In this document: positions 8,182 to 16,671 of the stretch, piece by piece
Position numbering within the stretch: the first letter of the stretch is position 1
Layout: every line of letters starts with the position of its first letter
NCBI GenBank assembly: GCA_019694435.1
Contig: JAIBBZ010000009.1
Coordinates: forward strand, 111,475-175,474
From: Pirellulales bacterium
Lineage (GTDB): Bacteria > Planctomycetota > Planctomycetia > Pirellulales > JAEUIK01
DNA: 64,000 bases
Direction: 5' to 3'
The notes under the pieces: generated by a model
What the model saw: only the letters and a program-made list of their open reading frames with translations
What the model was told of the DNA's origin: nothing
The model's database searches: none
Program-made: the position numbers and the translations under genes

Positions 8182-10212
8182 CTAGGGTCGATCGACGAGC
8201 CGCCAGTGCTCGTCGAAAAACCCGGCGGCGACGATTTCGCCGGGCCCCCGGCTCGTCGCAGGGACGCGCGTATCGACCAACGCCCAATCGGGGAGCTTGG
8301 GCACTTGTCGCGCGTTGCTCAAATAGTCGTACTCGCGAAAGGTGAAGCCGCTGTTCAGCACGACGTAGCGTCGCGGGTTCAGCGGATTGGGGTAAATCAA
8401 GACCGGCATCACGGCCTCGACCGCATAGCTTTGCTGCCCGACATGCAACTGTTCTTGCTCCCAGCGAATAGGAAGCTGATCGGCGATCCGGGCCAGCACG
8501 CGATTGCTTTGCGGGTCGCCCCAGAGGACCAGGTTGCTGTCGGCAATGTCGGCATCCGTCAGGGCCGTGTCGTCCTTCACGCGCGCGTCGCCGCGGAATT
8601 GCTTCCGCCAATGCTCGATCGCGTGCTTCATTTCGGCATCGACCCAGGCGGCCGTCCGCTCGTGCGGCGTCGAGCCCGTCGGGCGCACCATGACGAACGA
8701 ATCGAGGAACGCATCGTCAATCGGCCCCTGCAGGCCGGGGATCTTGCGCAGCGGATCGTCGCCCCCCGGCGGACCGACGCGCCAACCGTCGGCCGACTTG
8801 TGAAAGTCGGCCACCCAGGAACGGTCGGTTTGCACGGCGGGCGCTTCGAGCGCGTAGCCGTCGATCTGCACTGTCGGATGCTGGGTGTTGTCCAGGGGGC
8901 AGCCGCCGCTGGGCATCGATATCCGCAGCGCCGATACGTTCCCGGTTGCCACCTTCACCGTATGCGCGTCGATGATCTCGGCGTCGACGCGGGCACGCTT
9001 CCAGTGTTCCTCAAGGCCCTCGAGGCGGATCCAGAGACACTCGGGATAACGGAGCGTGAACGTCGTAAACCGCACCCGCTGCGGCACCGGGTTTCGACCG
9101 CGGGCCACGATCGCATCGATGCGGCGGTTGATCTCTTCCTTGGCTTGCGGGTGATACGAATGGGCCGTGTTGGGCCCGATCACGTGTGTCAGTTCCATGC
9201 CCTCGGCACGCAGGGCGGTAGCCATGATGTCGGCGGCCTGCTTTTGCCGATCGACTTCCCCGCTGTACGCCACGGTCGGACAGTTGAACAGGTTCGCCGC
9301 ATAGTCGGTGCAATCGTAGAGCTGCCAAAGCGTTTGCTCGTACCAGGGCGGGGCCACCTGTTCGCTTTGAAACACCCGCAGGAACTCGCGCGTCTCGGCG
9401 AAACCGGCTCCCGGCGCTGCGGCCGCGAACCGACCCGGGTAGTGCACGGCGAACTGCCAGCAAGCGGCGCCGCCCATCGAAAAGCCGCGAATCACGACGC
9501 GATTGTCGTCGATCGGGTAGCGCCGCTTGACGTCTGCGAGCGCTTCGAAGAGATCGATCTCGCCGGCGAATTTGTTGGCGTTGCAATAGCGGCCGTAAAG
9601 ATGCACGACGAACGCGTCGGGGGGCGTGAACTGGCCCGGGGACGAGTCCGCGATAAAGTTCAGCTCGCTGAGCGTCTCGCCTCGGCCATGGCACCAGAAA
9701 TCGAGCCGATGCGCACGTTCGCTCGCGGGGTCATAACCCGGCGGAATCACGATCCGGTAGGGCTGAATCGAACCGTCGATCTTCGAGACGTAGGCGTGCA
9801 CTCGCACGGCCTGCGTCGCAATCGCTTTCCCGTCATCGAGCCGCTCTCCCTTGGCGAGCAGGCTTGCCAGCTCCTCGCCGCGCGCGAGTAGTCTGTCGGC
9901 GACCTCGATCTCGCGAGGCTGGAAGAATTCGCCGTACTGCAGCGCGTAGCGCACCGCCTTGGCATAGATTTCGACATCCGGCAACTGGGCGACCAGCTCG
10001 GGGTGCTCGCGCCCTTGATCGCGCAAGGCGGCGAGCTGGGAGTCGAGGTGGGCCAGCGCTCCCTGCAATCGCTCGGCGTCTTCGGGCGCGACCGCGATGC
10101 CCGCCGGAGGTACCGGCCGCACCGTGCCTGCGTTGTTGTCGGCCGGTCCATCGGCCCTGGCGATTGCCATCGCGGTCATCGCCAGCACGGCAGCCAGGCA
10201 GATACTCTTCAT
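8182..10212 (-). CDS. Exported alpha/beta hydrolase (prolyl oligopeptidase/esterase-like)
   Basis: A 676-residue secreted hydrolase with a signal peptide ending near residue 20 (AMAIARA). An N-terminal helical segment of about 120 residues precedes the alpha/beta-hydrolase core. The nucleophile is Ser245 in GFSMGG, and His351 or His354 in NTAHSYHP is the probable catalytic histidine. DFWCHGRGE near residue 172 fits the oxyanion strand. The C-terminal 300 residues form a second region, with a late LVLWGDPQSN segment typical of a planctomycete peptidase/esterase group. The substrate is unknown. It lies 206 bases after the ceramidase-like gene and 161 bases before the phosphodiesterase gene, all on the same strand and all exported. 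Confidence 0.8.
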   Translation of the reverse strand: MKSICLAAVLAMTAMAIARADGPADNNAGTVRPVPPAGIAVAPEDAERLQGALAHLDSQLAALRDQGREHPELVAQLPDVEIYAKAVRYALQYGEFFQPREIEVADRLLARGEELASLLAKGERLDDGKAIATQAVRVHAYVSKIDGSIQPYRIVIPPGYDPASERAHRLDFWCHGRGETLSELNFIADSSPGQFTPPDAFVVHLYGRYCNANKFAGEIDLFEALADVKRRYPIDDNRVVIRGFSMGGAACWQFAVHYPGRFAAAAPGAGFAETREFLRVFQSEQVAPPWYEQTLWQLYDCTDYAANLFNCPTVAYSGEVDRQKQAADIMATALRAEGMELTHVIGPNTAHSYHPQAKEEINRRIDAIVARGRNPVPQRVRFTTFTLRYPECLWIRLEGLEEHWKRARVDAEIIDAHTVKVATGNVSALRISMPSGGCPLDNTQHPTVQIDGYALEAPAVQTDRSWVADFHKSADGWRVGPPGGDDPLRKIPGLQGPIDDAFLDSFVMVRPTGSTPHERTAAWVDAEMKHAIEHWRKQFRGDARVKDDTALTDADIADSNLVLWGDPQSNRVLARIADQLPIRWEQEQLHVGQQSYAVEAVMPVLIYPNPLNPRRYVVLNSGFTFREYDYLSNARQVPKLPDWALVDTRVPATSRGPGEIVAAGFFDEHWRLVDRP

Positions 10213-10418
10213 GCAAATCACCAGGGCCGAGAAGTGGGATCGAAAGCCGAGGAAAGGCACATGTTAGCCCATGCCGCATCGCCGGGCGACAACGCGCCGA
10301 CGTCCTCGGCGCACCGCTCCGCCCGCGCGCAACGAGCTACCTAAACGGCTATCCGGCGATCCGCCGGCCGTCTTCGCCATGCGTACGGAGGTGCTGGCGC
10401 AGAACGCTGCCAGTGGGC

Positions 10419-11726
10419 CTATTTGCCGCCGGCGGCTCCCGGACGCGGCGAATCGGTAATCAGCTTCATCGCGTGCTCGATCAGCAATTCGCCGGTCATC
10501 TCGCCCAGCGAAGTCTGCGAGATGTAGTCGTAGCGCTCGAAGCTTTTGAAGTCGACCTTGGTGAGGATGTAGCCGAAGGCGTCGTTCGTCAGGCCGAACA
10601 GCAAATTGTGTTCGCCCTTCATCTGCCGCTTGAGATAGAAGCCGATGTTGGGAAGCGCCTCGCCCGGGATCGTCAGGATCTGCGCGTTGCCCACGTTTAC
10701 GAGGTTCATCCGCGTGGTGATCGACTTGTCGTCGTTGTGCGGATACTTGAGCGGCGAACCCTGAATGATCAGCCACATCAGCCGCGACTCGACCGGGAAC
10801 TTGGCTGCGAGCGCATAGCAGGCCAAGGGCGGATCGGCCTGCGGCTTGGCATCTTTCACGATCCGCTCGGCCTCGGACGCCATCAGCTTGCCGATCCGCA
10901 GGCACTCCTCCCAGGTCCGCGCATCGTGCCAACGCGCCTTGGCCGGGTCCGACGGCTGGTCGAGCAGCCGGTTGTCGGCCGTGATCATGCCCCCTTGCGC
11001 ACCGTTGAAGAACAGCCCCATGCCACCGAGATCGGCTTCGAGTTGATCGCACAACGGGCCGACCAGGTCGGGGCTGAGCACGCCCAGCTCGTTGCCGAGC
11101 ACTTCGGGATGAATCGCGTAGTTGACCAGCGTGCCGATCGACTTACCGTCGGACGCGACCGCTTGAATGACGCTCATTCGCGGGTCGTACAACTCGGGAG
11201 CGTAATAGTTGTAGGCGATCTTCCCTTGAGCCTCGCCCGTGGCAATCTTCAACTCGGCCGGCTGCAGGTGATCGAGCGCCTCGTTGATCGCTTTGGCCGC
11301 CTGGTTGCAGACGAAGTCCATGTATTCGAGGTTGCCCGACACTTTGCCGTCGAAACCGGGAAACCCGTAGCAGTCCGGTGCGCTGTGCGTGTGCGTCGAG
11401 CCGATCAGGATGTTCTCGGCCGGGATTCGCGGCACCTGCTTGTGCACCCGCGCACACAGCACCGAGGGGAACCCGAGCAGATCGAGCTGCACGAACGCCA
11501 CGCGGGTGTCGCCCTGTTCGAACACGATGGCCCGGGCCGTCAGATCGCCTTGTTTCGACTTGGACGGTTTGCCCGGGCCGACACCGCCGGAGATCGGCAA
11601 CAGCGGGTCGGGCGTGATGATCGCCTTGCCGACGCCGGCCTTAAACTCGGCGTGCGCGAGCGATGCCATCGAAACCAAGGAAGTTGAAACAACGAAGAGC
11701 AAGCTCAGCGTGACGATTCGCCGCAT
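10419..11726 (-). CDS. Exported neutral/alkaline ceramidase-like protein
   Basis: A 435-residue secreted protein with a signal peptide ending near residue 26 (ASLAHA). It matches the N-terminal zinc domain of non-lysosomal ceramidases: FKAGVGKAIITPD at the start, STHTHSAP at residues 110-117 and NYAIHPEV around residue 206 supply metal-binding histidines. The position where true ceramidases have the nucleophilic serine (G-x-x-S-P-N) reads NGAQGGM here, without serine, and the C-terminal immunoglobulin-like domain is missing. Many planctomycetes have such shortened proteins, whose activity is unproven. It is the first gene of the exported hydrolase cluster. Start at 11726 is chosen because the signal peptide begins there. 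Confidence 0.8.
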   Translation of the reverse strand: MRRIVTLSLLFVVSTSLVSMASLAHAEFKAGVGKAIITPDPLLPISGGVGPGKPSKSKQGDLTARAIVFEQGDTRVAFVQLDLLGFPSVLCARVHKQVPRIPAENILIGSTHTHSAPDCYGFPGFDGKVSGNLEYMDFVCNQAAKAINEALDHLQPAELKIATGEAQGKIAYNYYAPELYDPRMSVIQAVASDGKSIGTLVNYAIHPEVLGNELGVLSPDLVGPLCDQLEADLGGMGLFFNGAQGGMITADNRLLDQPSDPAKARWHDARTWEECLRIGKLMASEAERIVKDAKPQADPPLACYALAAKFPVESRLMWLIIQGSPLKYPHNDDKSITTRMNLVNVGNAQILTIPGEALPNIGFYLKRQMKGEHNLLFGLTNDAFGYILTKVDFKSFERYDYISQTSLGEMTGELLIEHAMKLITDSPRPGAAGGK

Positions 11727-11859
11727 GATGCACACCTTAGAGTACGAGGACAACGGACGCGATTGCGGGCGATTATAGGTTCGCCGCAGCCGAATTGCTC
11801 GCCCGGGTGCGCAATACTCTCGGGCCAGCCGAATGACGCCGGGGCAGGGCCGGCGGCGG

Positions 11860-12984
11860 CTAGTAGATCAGCCCGCCGCGCAACAGCAGGGTGTCGTCCG
11901 GCGAAAAGTTGCCGGCGTCGCTGAGATATTCGACCTCGCGGCCGAACACGTAACCAATTTCGGTCCGCGTGGACAGGCCCGTCGTAACCTGGCGCTCCAG
12001 GCCCAGCAGCAGTCGATAATCACGCAGCGTGGCGACGTCTTCGGTTCCATTGGCCCGCAGAATCGCATACGAGCCGCCGCCGAATTCGGTGCCCACGTAC
12101 CACCACCACTGCGCGTCGCCGGGGGGCCCCAGCGCCCAGGCCACGCGCGGGCGCGGGAAGAGCAGCTCGACCTTGGTCATGCCGTCGGGACTGTTCCACA
12201 TGAAGCCGGCCGCCGGCAGCAGGCTCACGTCCTCGCGATCGAGATAGACCACACCGAGCAGGAACTTGGTCGTTTCGGACCAGTTATAGATGCCGATGCC
12301 GCGGCCCTGAATCCGCAGTCCGCGAGAATCGCCCGATTGGAAGTCGCTATAGAGCCACGGTGCGATGGCCAGGTCGGCCGTCCAACGCTCGTTAATGGGA
12401 GTCAGCCAGCGAAACTCGACGCCGGTGTCGTACAGCCGTGCGGGCAGATCGCTGACGGTCGGGCCGTCGAGATAGTGCACCGCGAAGCCAGGCGACACCA
12501 GAAACGGCGGCCACACGCCGGGAATTGGCACCGCCAGTGTGGCGCGTGCATCGAGCGTCGAAATGCCGAGCCCCTCGGAACCGCCTCCCGCGAGCCACGT
12601 GCCGGTAAAGCTCGCCCGCTGCAGCATGCCTTCTTTAGCGCCCGGCGGAGTGAGGCGACTTTGGGTCAGGGCATTCGGCGCGGCCGGCGCCGGCCCGGCG
12701 TAAACCGGCGGCTCGACCGGCTCTGGACCGAGCCACTCTTGCTGGGGCGCCATGCCGCTGACGCGCTCGATGCCCGAGGCCGCCACGGACGTCTGCCCGG
12801 CCTGAGCGAGCGGCATTTGCTGAGGCAACGCGACCGCCGCAGGAGGCGGCGCAAAGAGCGACGGCGGCGTGGCCGCGGGGAACTGCTGCGCAGCGGCGTG
12901 GGGCATGCCGATCGCCAGACAGGCGATCAACCACCGCGCTGGCGTGGCTCCGGCGGCGCGGGCCTGGGAAATGAGGCGGCGCAT
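11860..12984 (-). CDS. Outer-membrane beta-barrel protein, DUF6268-like, paralogue B
   Basis: A 374-residue protein with an Ala-rich signal peptide ending near MPHAAA, a Pro/Ala-rich linker of about 100 residues, and a 220-residue C-terminal region of alternating strands. That region contains PFLVSPGFAVHYLDGP, GRGIGIYNWSETTKFLLG and GEFGGGSY-like segments, and the protein ends in an aromatic residue (GGLIY), as outer-membrane barrels do. It resembles the DUF6268 family of planctomycete outer-membrane proteins. Its ATG overlaps the stop codon of the upstream paralogue in a TGATG arrangement, so translation is probably coupled. Confidence 0.7.
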   Translation of the reverse strand: MRRLISQARAAGATPARWLIACLAIGMPHAAAQQFPAATPPSLFAPPPAAVALPQQMPLAQAGQTSVAASGIERVSGMAPQQEWLGPEPVEPPVYAGPAPAAPNALTQSRLTPPGAKEGMLQRASFTGTWLAGGGSEGLGISTLDARATLAVPIPGVWPPFLVSPGFAVHYLDGPTVSDLPARLYDTGVEFRWLTPINERWTADLAIAPWLYSDFQSGDSRGLRIQGRGIGIYNWSETTKFLLGVVYLDREDVSLLPAAGFMWNSPDGMTKVELLFPRPRVAWALGPPGDAQWWWYVGTEFGGGSYAILRANGTEDVATLRDYRLLLGLERQVTTGLSTRTEIGYVFGREVEYLSDAGNFSPDDTLLLRGGLIY

Positions 12985-14153
12985 CAGAACGCCACGCCCG
13001 CGCGAATCATGAACGTATCGCCGGGATCGAAATCGGTCGGGTCGACCTCGTACTTGATCTCGCGGTTGAACACATAACCGATTTCAGCCCAGCCGCGCGG
13101 ACCCTGAAAACGCAGCCACTCGATGCCCAGGCGAATGCGGATATCGTTCAAGTCGAACGAGTCCTTGGTGCCCGAGGCACGGGTGATGGTCCACGAGCCG
13201 CCCCCGTATTCGCCGGCCAGGTAGAGCCAGAGATCGGTGTTGCCGACGGTGGTGAGGCGTTCGGAGAGCTTGGGATAGGGGAACACCAGCTCGTAGCGCG
13301 TGTCAGGGTCGGGTGTCCAGATCACGCCGCCGGCCGGCAGGAGTTTGACGTTGTTGCGATCGAGGTAGACGATACCGGCCGTCAGCTGCCAGGCCTGGTT
13401 GAGCGTGAGCACGCCGAGGCCCCGGCCCAGGAATCGCATGCTGTGATTGTCGAAATAGGAGAAGTCGGTATAGGCCCCGATGCGAAAGCCCAGATCGGCG
13501 CCGACGGTGGGACTGAACTGCGGCCGCCAGGCCGTATCGAGGTAGGCGTCGTAGATCTGCGCAGGCAGGTCGGGACCACCGCCGGGCGGCGTTTCCGGGC
13601 CGTCCCAAAGGTGGAGTGAAAAGCCGGGCGTAATCAAGAACGGCTGCGGTGCGCCGAACAGCGGAACCGCAAACGTGGCGGCCAGGTCCGTGTCGTTCAT
13701 TTCGACGTCGAGACCGCCGTTGCCGTAGATATAGGTCTGCTGGATGCGAATTTCTTGCAGGAACTTCGTCGCGCTGGCCGGCAGCCAGCTACTGGGCTGC
13801 GTGAAATAGTTCTGCTGCGGCGCCAAGGTCGGCGGTTGCAGCGCCGGGTCGCCGTAGATGTCCCACTGCGGCGTCGGTGCCTGGATCGTGCCCGGGAGCG
13901 TCGCTCCGGGCGGCGTATAGGTCGGCGGGGTGCCTGGCGGCAGATACTGCGGTGTTCCGGGCGGCGCGTATTGCTGCGCGTAAGGCGGCGCGTAGGGTGC
14001 CGGGGTGCCCGGCGCCTCGGCCACGGGCGAGGGAAACGTCACGCGTTGGGCATTCGCGCAGGGCGACAATGCCACACAACTCCAAGCCGCGAAGAATCCG
14101 GCCCGAAGGCGTACCGAGCTCTTTGAACGCCACGCCGCTAGCAACTGCATCAA
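12984..14153 (-). CDS. Outer-membrane beta-barrel protein, DUF6268-like, paralogue A
   Basis: A 389-residue paralogue of the following gene. A signal peptide ends near residue 35 (SPCANA). It is followed by a Pro/Tyr/Gly-rich linker (about residues 40-95) with near-repeats of YAPPGTP type, which could span or bind the cell wall. The C-terminal barrel region has PFLITPGFSLHLWDGP, GRGLGVLTLNQAWQLTAG and AGEYGGGSW, aligned with the paralogue along its length, and ends with Phe (AGVAF). Two adjacent start codons (14153 and 14150) are possible. It is divergent from the C1 operon, with about 200 bases between. Confidence 0.7.
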   Translation of the reverse strand: MMQLLAAWRSKSSVRLRAGFFAAWSCVALSPCANAQRVTFPSPVAEAPGTPAPYAPPYAQQYAPPGTPQYLPPGTPPTYTPPGATLPGTIQAPTPQWDIYGDPALQPPTLAPQQNYFTQPSSWLPASATKFLQEIRIQQTYIYGNGGLDVEMNDTDLAATFAVPLFGAPQPFLITPGFSLHLWDGPETPPGGGPDLPAQIYDAYLDTAWRPQFSPTVGADLGFRIGAYTDFSYFDNHSMRFLGRGLGVLTLNQAWQLTAGIVYLDRNNVKLLPAGGVIWTPDPDTRYELVFPYPKLSERLTTVGNTDLWLYLAGEYGGGSWTITRASGTKDSFDLNDIRIRLGIEWLRFQGPRGWAEIGYVFNREIKYEVDPTDFDPGDTFMIRAGVAF

Positions 14154-14355
14154 GGCACCTGGAGGGTTCCGGGCGAAGGTTCTTATCCGGGGCCGGAAAA
14201 TGGGTCAAGGTCGATCGGCCCGTTGGGGCGCCAGCAACGCGCTCGCGCGGCGACTGTCGAGCCACGGCTCGTTGTCTTCCAGGCGCGATTCGGTACGATA
14301 GCGGCCTTGTGCCAGCGTGCGGCGTTCGCCGGCGCTTTCTGGAGTCGAGGCCCCG

Positions 14356-14967
14356 ATGAACACACCGGATGTGAGCGACGTTCAGGCCCGCAAGACGGCC
14401 ATTCGCGAGCAGGCGCACGCCCGTCGCCGCGAGCAAGAGAACAAAGACGAGCTGAGCGCAGTCATCTGCGAGCGATTCCTGGCCTTGCCGGCCTATCAGC
14501 GGGCACGGACCGCGATGTTCTACGTCGACGTGCGGACCGAGGTCCGCACGCGGCAGCACCTGCCCGCCGCGCTGACCCACGGCAAGCGGATCGTGGTCCC
14601 TTGGTGCAACGACCAGGGGGAGTTGGAGCTGTTCCACCTGACCGACATGAACGAGCTGGCGGTCGGGATGTACAAGATCCTCGAGCCGCGGGCCGAATTG
14701 CGCTCGCTGCCGGAAAAACAGGTGCCGATCGAAGAGCTCGACATCGTGATGGTGCCCGGCGTGGCCTTCGACCGGCGAGGGGCGCGGATGGGCCACGGCA
14801 AAGGGTACTACGACAAGCTGCTCGAACACGCCCGCCCCGATGCGCCGCTGGTAGCACTGGCGTTCGAATGCCAGTTGTTCGACGAGATTCCGACTGCTTC
14901 CCATGACGTCTTCATGGATCTCATCCTGACCGAAGCGGCTGAGTACGCCGGCCGGGGACGAGCATGA
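14356..14967 (+). CDS. 5-formyltetrahydrofolate cyclo-ligase family protein
   Basis: A 203-residue cytoplasmic enzyme that converts 5-formyl-THF to 5,10-methenyl-THF with ATP. The family signature MGHGKGYYDKLL lies near residues 143-154, preceded by MVPGVAFDRRGAR. The N-terminal Arg/Lys-rich helix (ARKTAIREQAHARRREQ) supplies the usual ATP-binding basic residues. Length is normal for the family. The ATG at 14356 is preferred over one at 14317 because the family begins close to it. The gene overlaps ftr by four bases (ATGA), so folate-linked and methanopterin-linked C1 chemistry are translated together. Confidence 0.88.
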   Translation: MNTPDVSDVQARKTAIREQAHARRREQENKDELSAVICERFLALPAYQRARTAMFYVDVRTEVRTRQHLPAALTHGKRIVVPWCNDQGELELFHLTDMNELAVGMYKILEPRAELRSLPEKQVPIEELDIVMVPGVAFDRRGARMGHGKGYYDKLLEHARPDAPLVALAFECQLFDEIPTASHDVFMDLILTEAAEYAGRGRA

Positions 14968-15902
14968 GCGTCGCTCAGCGCGCCGAAATCGACGATACCT
15001 ACGCGGAAGCGTTTCGCAGCATCTTTGCCGAAGTGCTGATCACGGCCCGCGATCGGCGCTGGCTGGACGAGGCCGTGCGGGCAGCCACGGGCAATGCCTC
15101 GAGCACGATCCTCTGCGACTGCGAGGCGGGGCTCGACCGCTACGTGGGCCCCGGCGGCGATCCTGCGTTCGCCACGCCCGACGGCCGGCCGGGGGCCATC
15201 GTGCAGTTTCACGTGCCGCGATTTCGCAAGGACCGCGTCGAGCATCTCGAGCGGTTGCTGCTGGTGCGGCTGAGCCAGAACGTGCTCACGTGCCCGACGG
15301 CGAGCTGCTTCAACCTGCTCGACACCGAGCCCTATTTCAAGCTGGGGCGGAAGATCGCGTTCTTCGGCGACGGCTATCAATACCGTGACCAGCGGCACGG
15401 CCGCAAAGTGTGGGTCATCCCGATCCTCGGAGGCGAGTTCATTCTCGACCGGCGGTTCGGGTTTCGCGACGGACTGATGGGCGGCAATATCTGGTACCTG
15501 GGTCAAAGTCTGGACGCAGCCTTGGCAGCCGCCGAACGCGGCGTTGCGGCGGTCGCAGACACGCCGGGAGTCATCATGCCGTTTCCTGGCGGGATCGCCG
15601 CGAGCGGCTCGAAGGCCGGCAGCCGCTACTCGTTTTCGATCGCCAGCACCTATCACAACTACTGCCCGACGCTGCGCGAGCAATTGGGCGACGATTCCCG
15701 CGTGCCGCCGGGCGTCGGTTCGATCATGGAGATCATCATCAACGGCCGCGACTTGCCCACGATCGTCGCCGCGACGCAAGCCGCGCTGCGCGCCAGCGTC
15801 GAGACGCCGGGGCTGGTCCGCATCTCGGCCGGGAACTATGGCGGCCGGCTCGGCAAGAGTTTTATCTATCTGCACCCCGACAAGCAGCCGCGCGATGCTT
15901 GA
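14964..15902 (+). CDS. ftr: Formylmethanofuran:tetrahydromethanopterin N-formyltransferase
   Basis: A 312-residue cytoplasmic enzyme that transfers the formyl group between methanofuran and tetrahydromethanopterin, known from methanogens, methylotrophs (as FhcD) and planctomycetes. Family hallmarks are seen in order: EIDDTYAEAF at the start, ITARDRRWLDEAVRAATG, the DGRPG loop, CPTASCFNLL, KIAFFGDGYQ, GRKVWVIPILGGEF, PFPGGIAASGSKAGS, and ISAGNYGGRLGK near the end. Length is about 15 residues more than archaeal Ftr. It overlaps the cyclo-ligase by 4 bases and the biotin ligase by 8. The other Fhc/Mch/Mtd genes are not in this window. Confidence 0.92.
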   Translation: MSVAQRAEIDDTYAEAFRSIFAEVLITARDRRWLDEAVRAATGNASSTILCDCEAGLDRYVGPGGDPAFATPDGRPGAIVQFHVPRFRKDRVEHLERLLLVRLSQNVLTCPTASCFNLLDTEPYFKLGRKIAFFGDGYQYRDQRHGRKVWVIPILGGEFILDRRFGFRDGLMGGNIWYLGQSLDAALAAAERGVAAVADTPGVIMPFPGGIAASGSKAGSRYSFSIASTYHNYCPTLREQLGDDSRVPPGVGSIMEIIINGRDLPTIVAATQAALRASVETPGLVRISAGNYGGRLGKSFIYLHPDKQPRDA

Positions 15903-16671
15903 CCAGGAAGCGGCGCAGCGCCTCCTGGCCGAATCGTTCGTGGCGCATGTCGAATGGCACGACGAAATCGGCTCGACCAACGACCGTGCGCGCCAATGGG
16001 CCTCGTCGGTCTCAGCCCTTGGTGAGCCCGTGCTCATCGTGGCCGATCAGCAGACCCAAGGACGGGGCCGCGGCGGGAATCGGTGGTGGACTGGCCGCGG
16101 CGCGCTGGCAGCGAGCTTGTTGTTCGACCCGGCCCGATTCGGCCTGGCGCGCGAACTGCACCCGCGGCTGTCGCTGGCGACCGGCGTGGCGCTGGTCGAC
16201 GTGGTCTCCGCTCAGTTGCCGGGGCAGCTCGTCGGCTTACACTGGCCCAACGACGTCTATGCGGCGGGCCGCAAGATCGCCGGCATCTTGCTCGAGGGCC
16301 TGCCCGACGGACGACAAATCGCCGGGTTCGGGCTGAACGTGAACAACCGCTCCGGCGACGCCCCGCAGGAGCTCCAGGCGATCGTCGCCACGATGTGCGA
16401 CCTGGCCGGCCGCGAATTCGATCGTGTGGAGCTGCTGATCCAGGTCTTGCAGGCGTGCCAACGACGCTACGAACAATTGGCTCGGGACCCCGCGGCACTG
16501 GGCCGACAATGCGACGAGCTGTGCTTGCAGCATGGCGAGGTGGTGACGCTGGAACTCGGCCAGGGCACGGTGACGGGCGTGTGCCGCGGCGTCGCCCTGG
16601 ATGGCGCGTTGGTCTTGGCCACGCCCGCGGGTTTGCGCTCCTTTTATGCCGGTGCACTACGACGGCTGTAG
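15895..16671 (+). CDS. birA: Biotin--[acetyl-CoA-carboxylase] ligase, catalytic domain only
   Basis: A 258-residue biotin protein ligase that activates biotin with ATP and attaches it to carboxylase lysines. EIGSTNDRARQW is near residues 23-34, GRGRGGNRWW near residue 57 is the biotinyl-AMP loop, and LHWPNDVYAAGRKIAGILLE contains the conserved lysine. The C-terminal SH3-like domain follows (GEVVTLELGQGTVTGVCRG). There is no N-terminal winged-helix domain, so it should not be a biotin repressor. The start overlaps the end of ftr. Its 3' end overlaps the convergent methyltransferase gene by 28 bases. Confidence 0.92.
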   Translation: MLDQEAAQRLLAESFVAHVEWHDEIGSTNDRARQWASSVSALGEPVLIVADQQTQGRGRGGNRWWTGRGALAASLLFDPARFGLARELHPRLSLATGVALVDVVSAQLPGQLVGLHWPNDVYAAGRKIAGILLEGLPDGRQIAGFGLNVNNRSGDAPQELQAIVATMCDLAGREFDRVELLIQVLQACQRRYEQLARDPAALGRQCDELCLQHGEVVTLELGQGTVTGVCRGVALDGALVLATPAGLRSFYAGALRRL

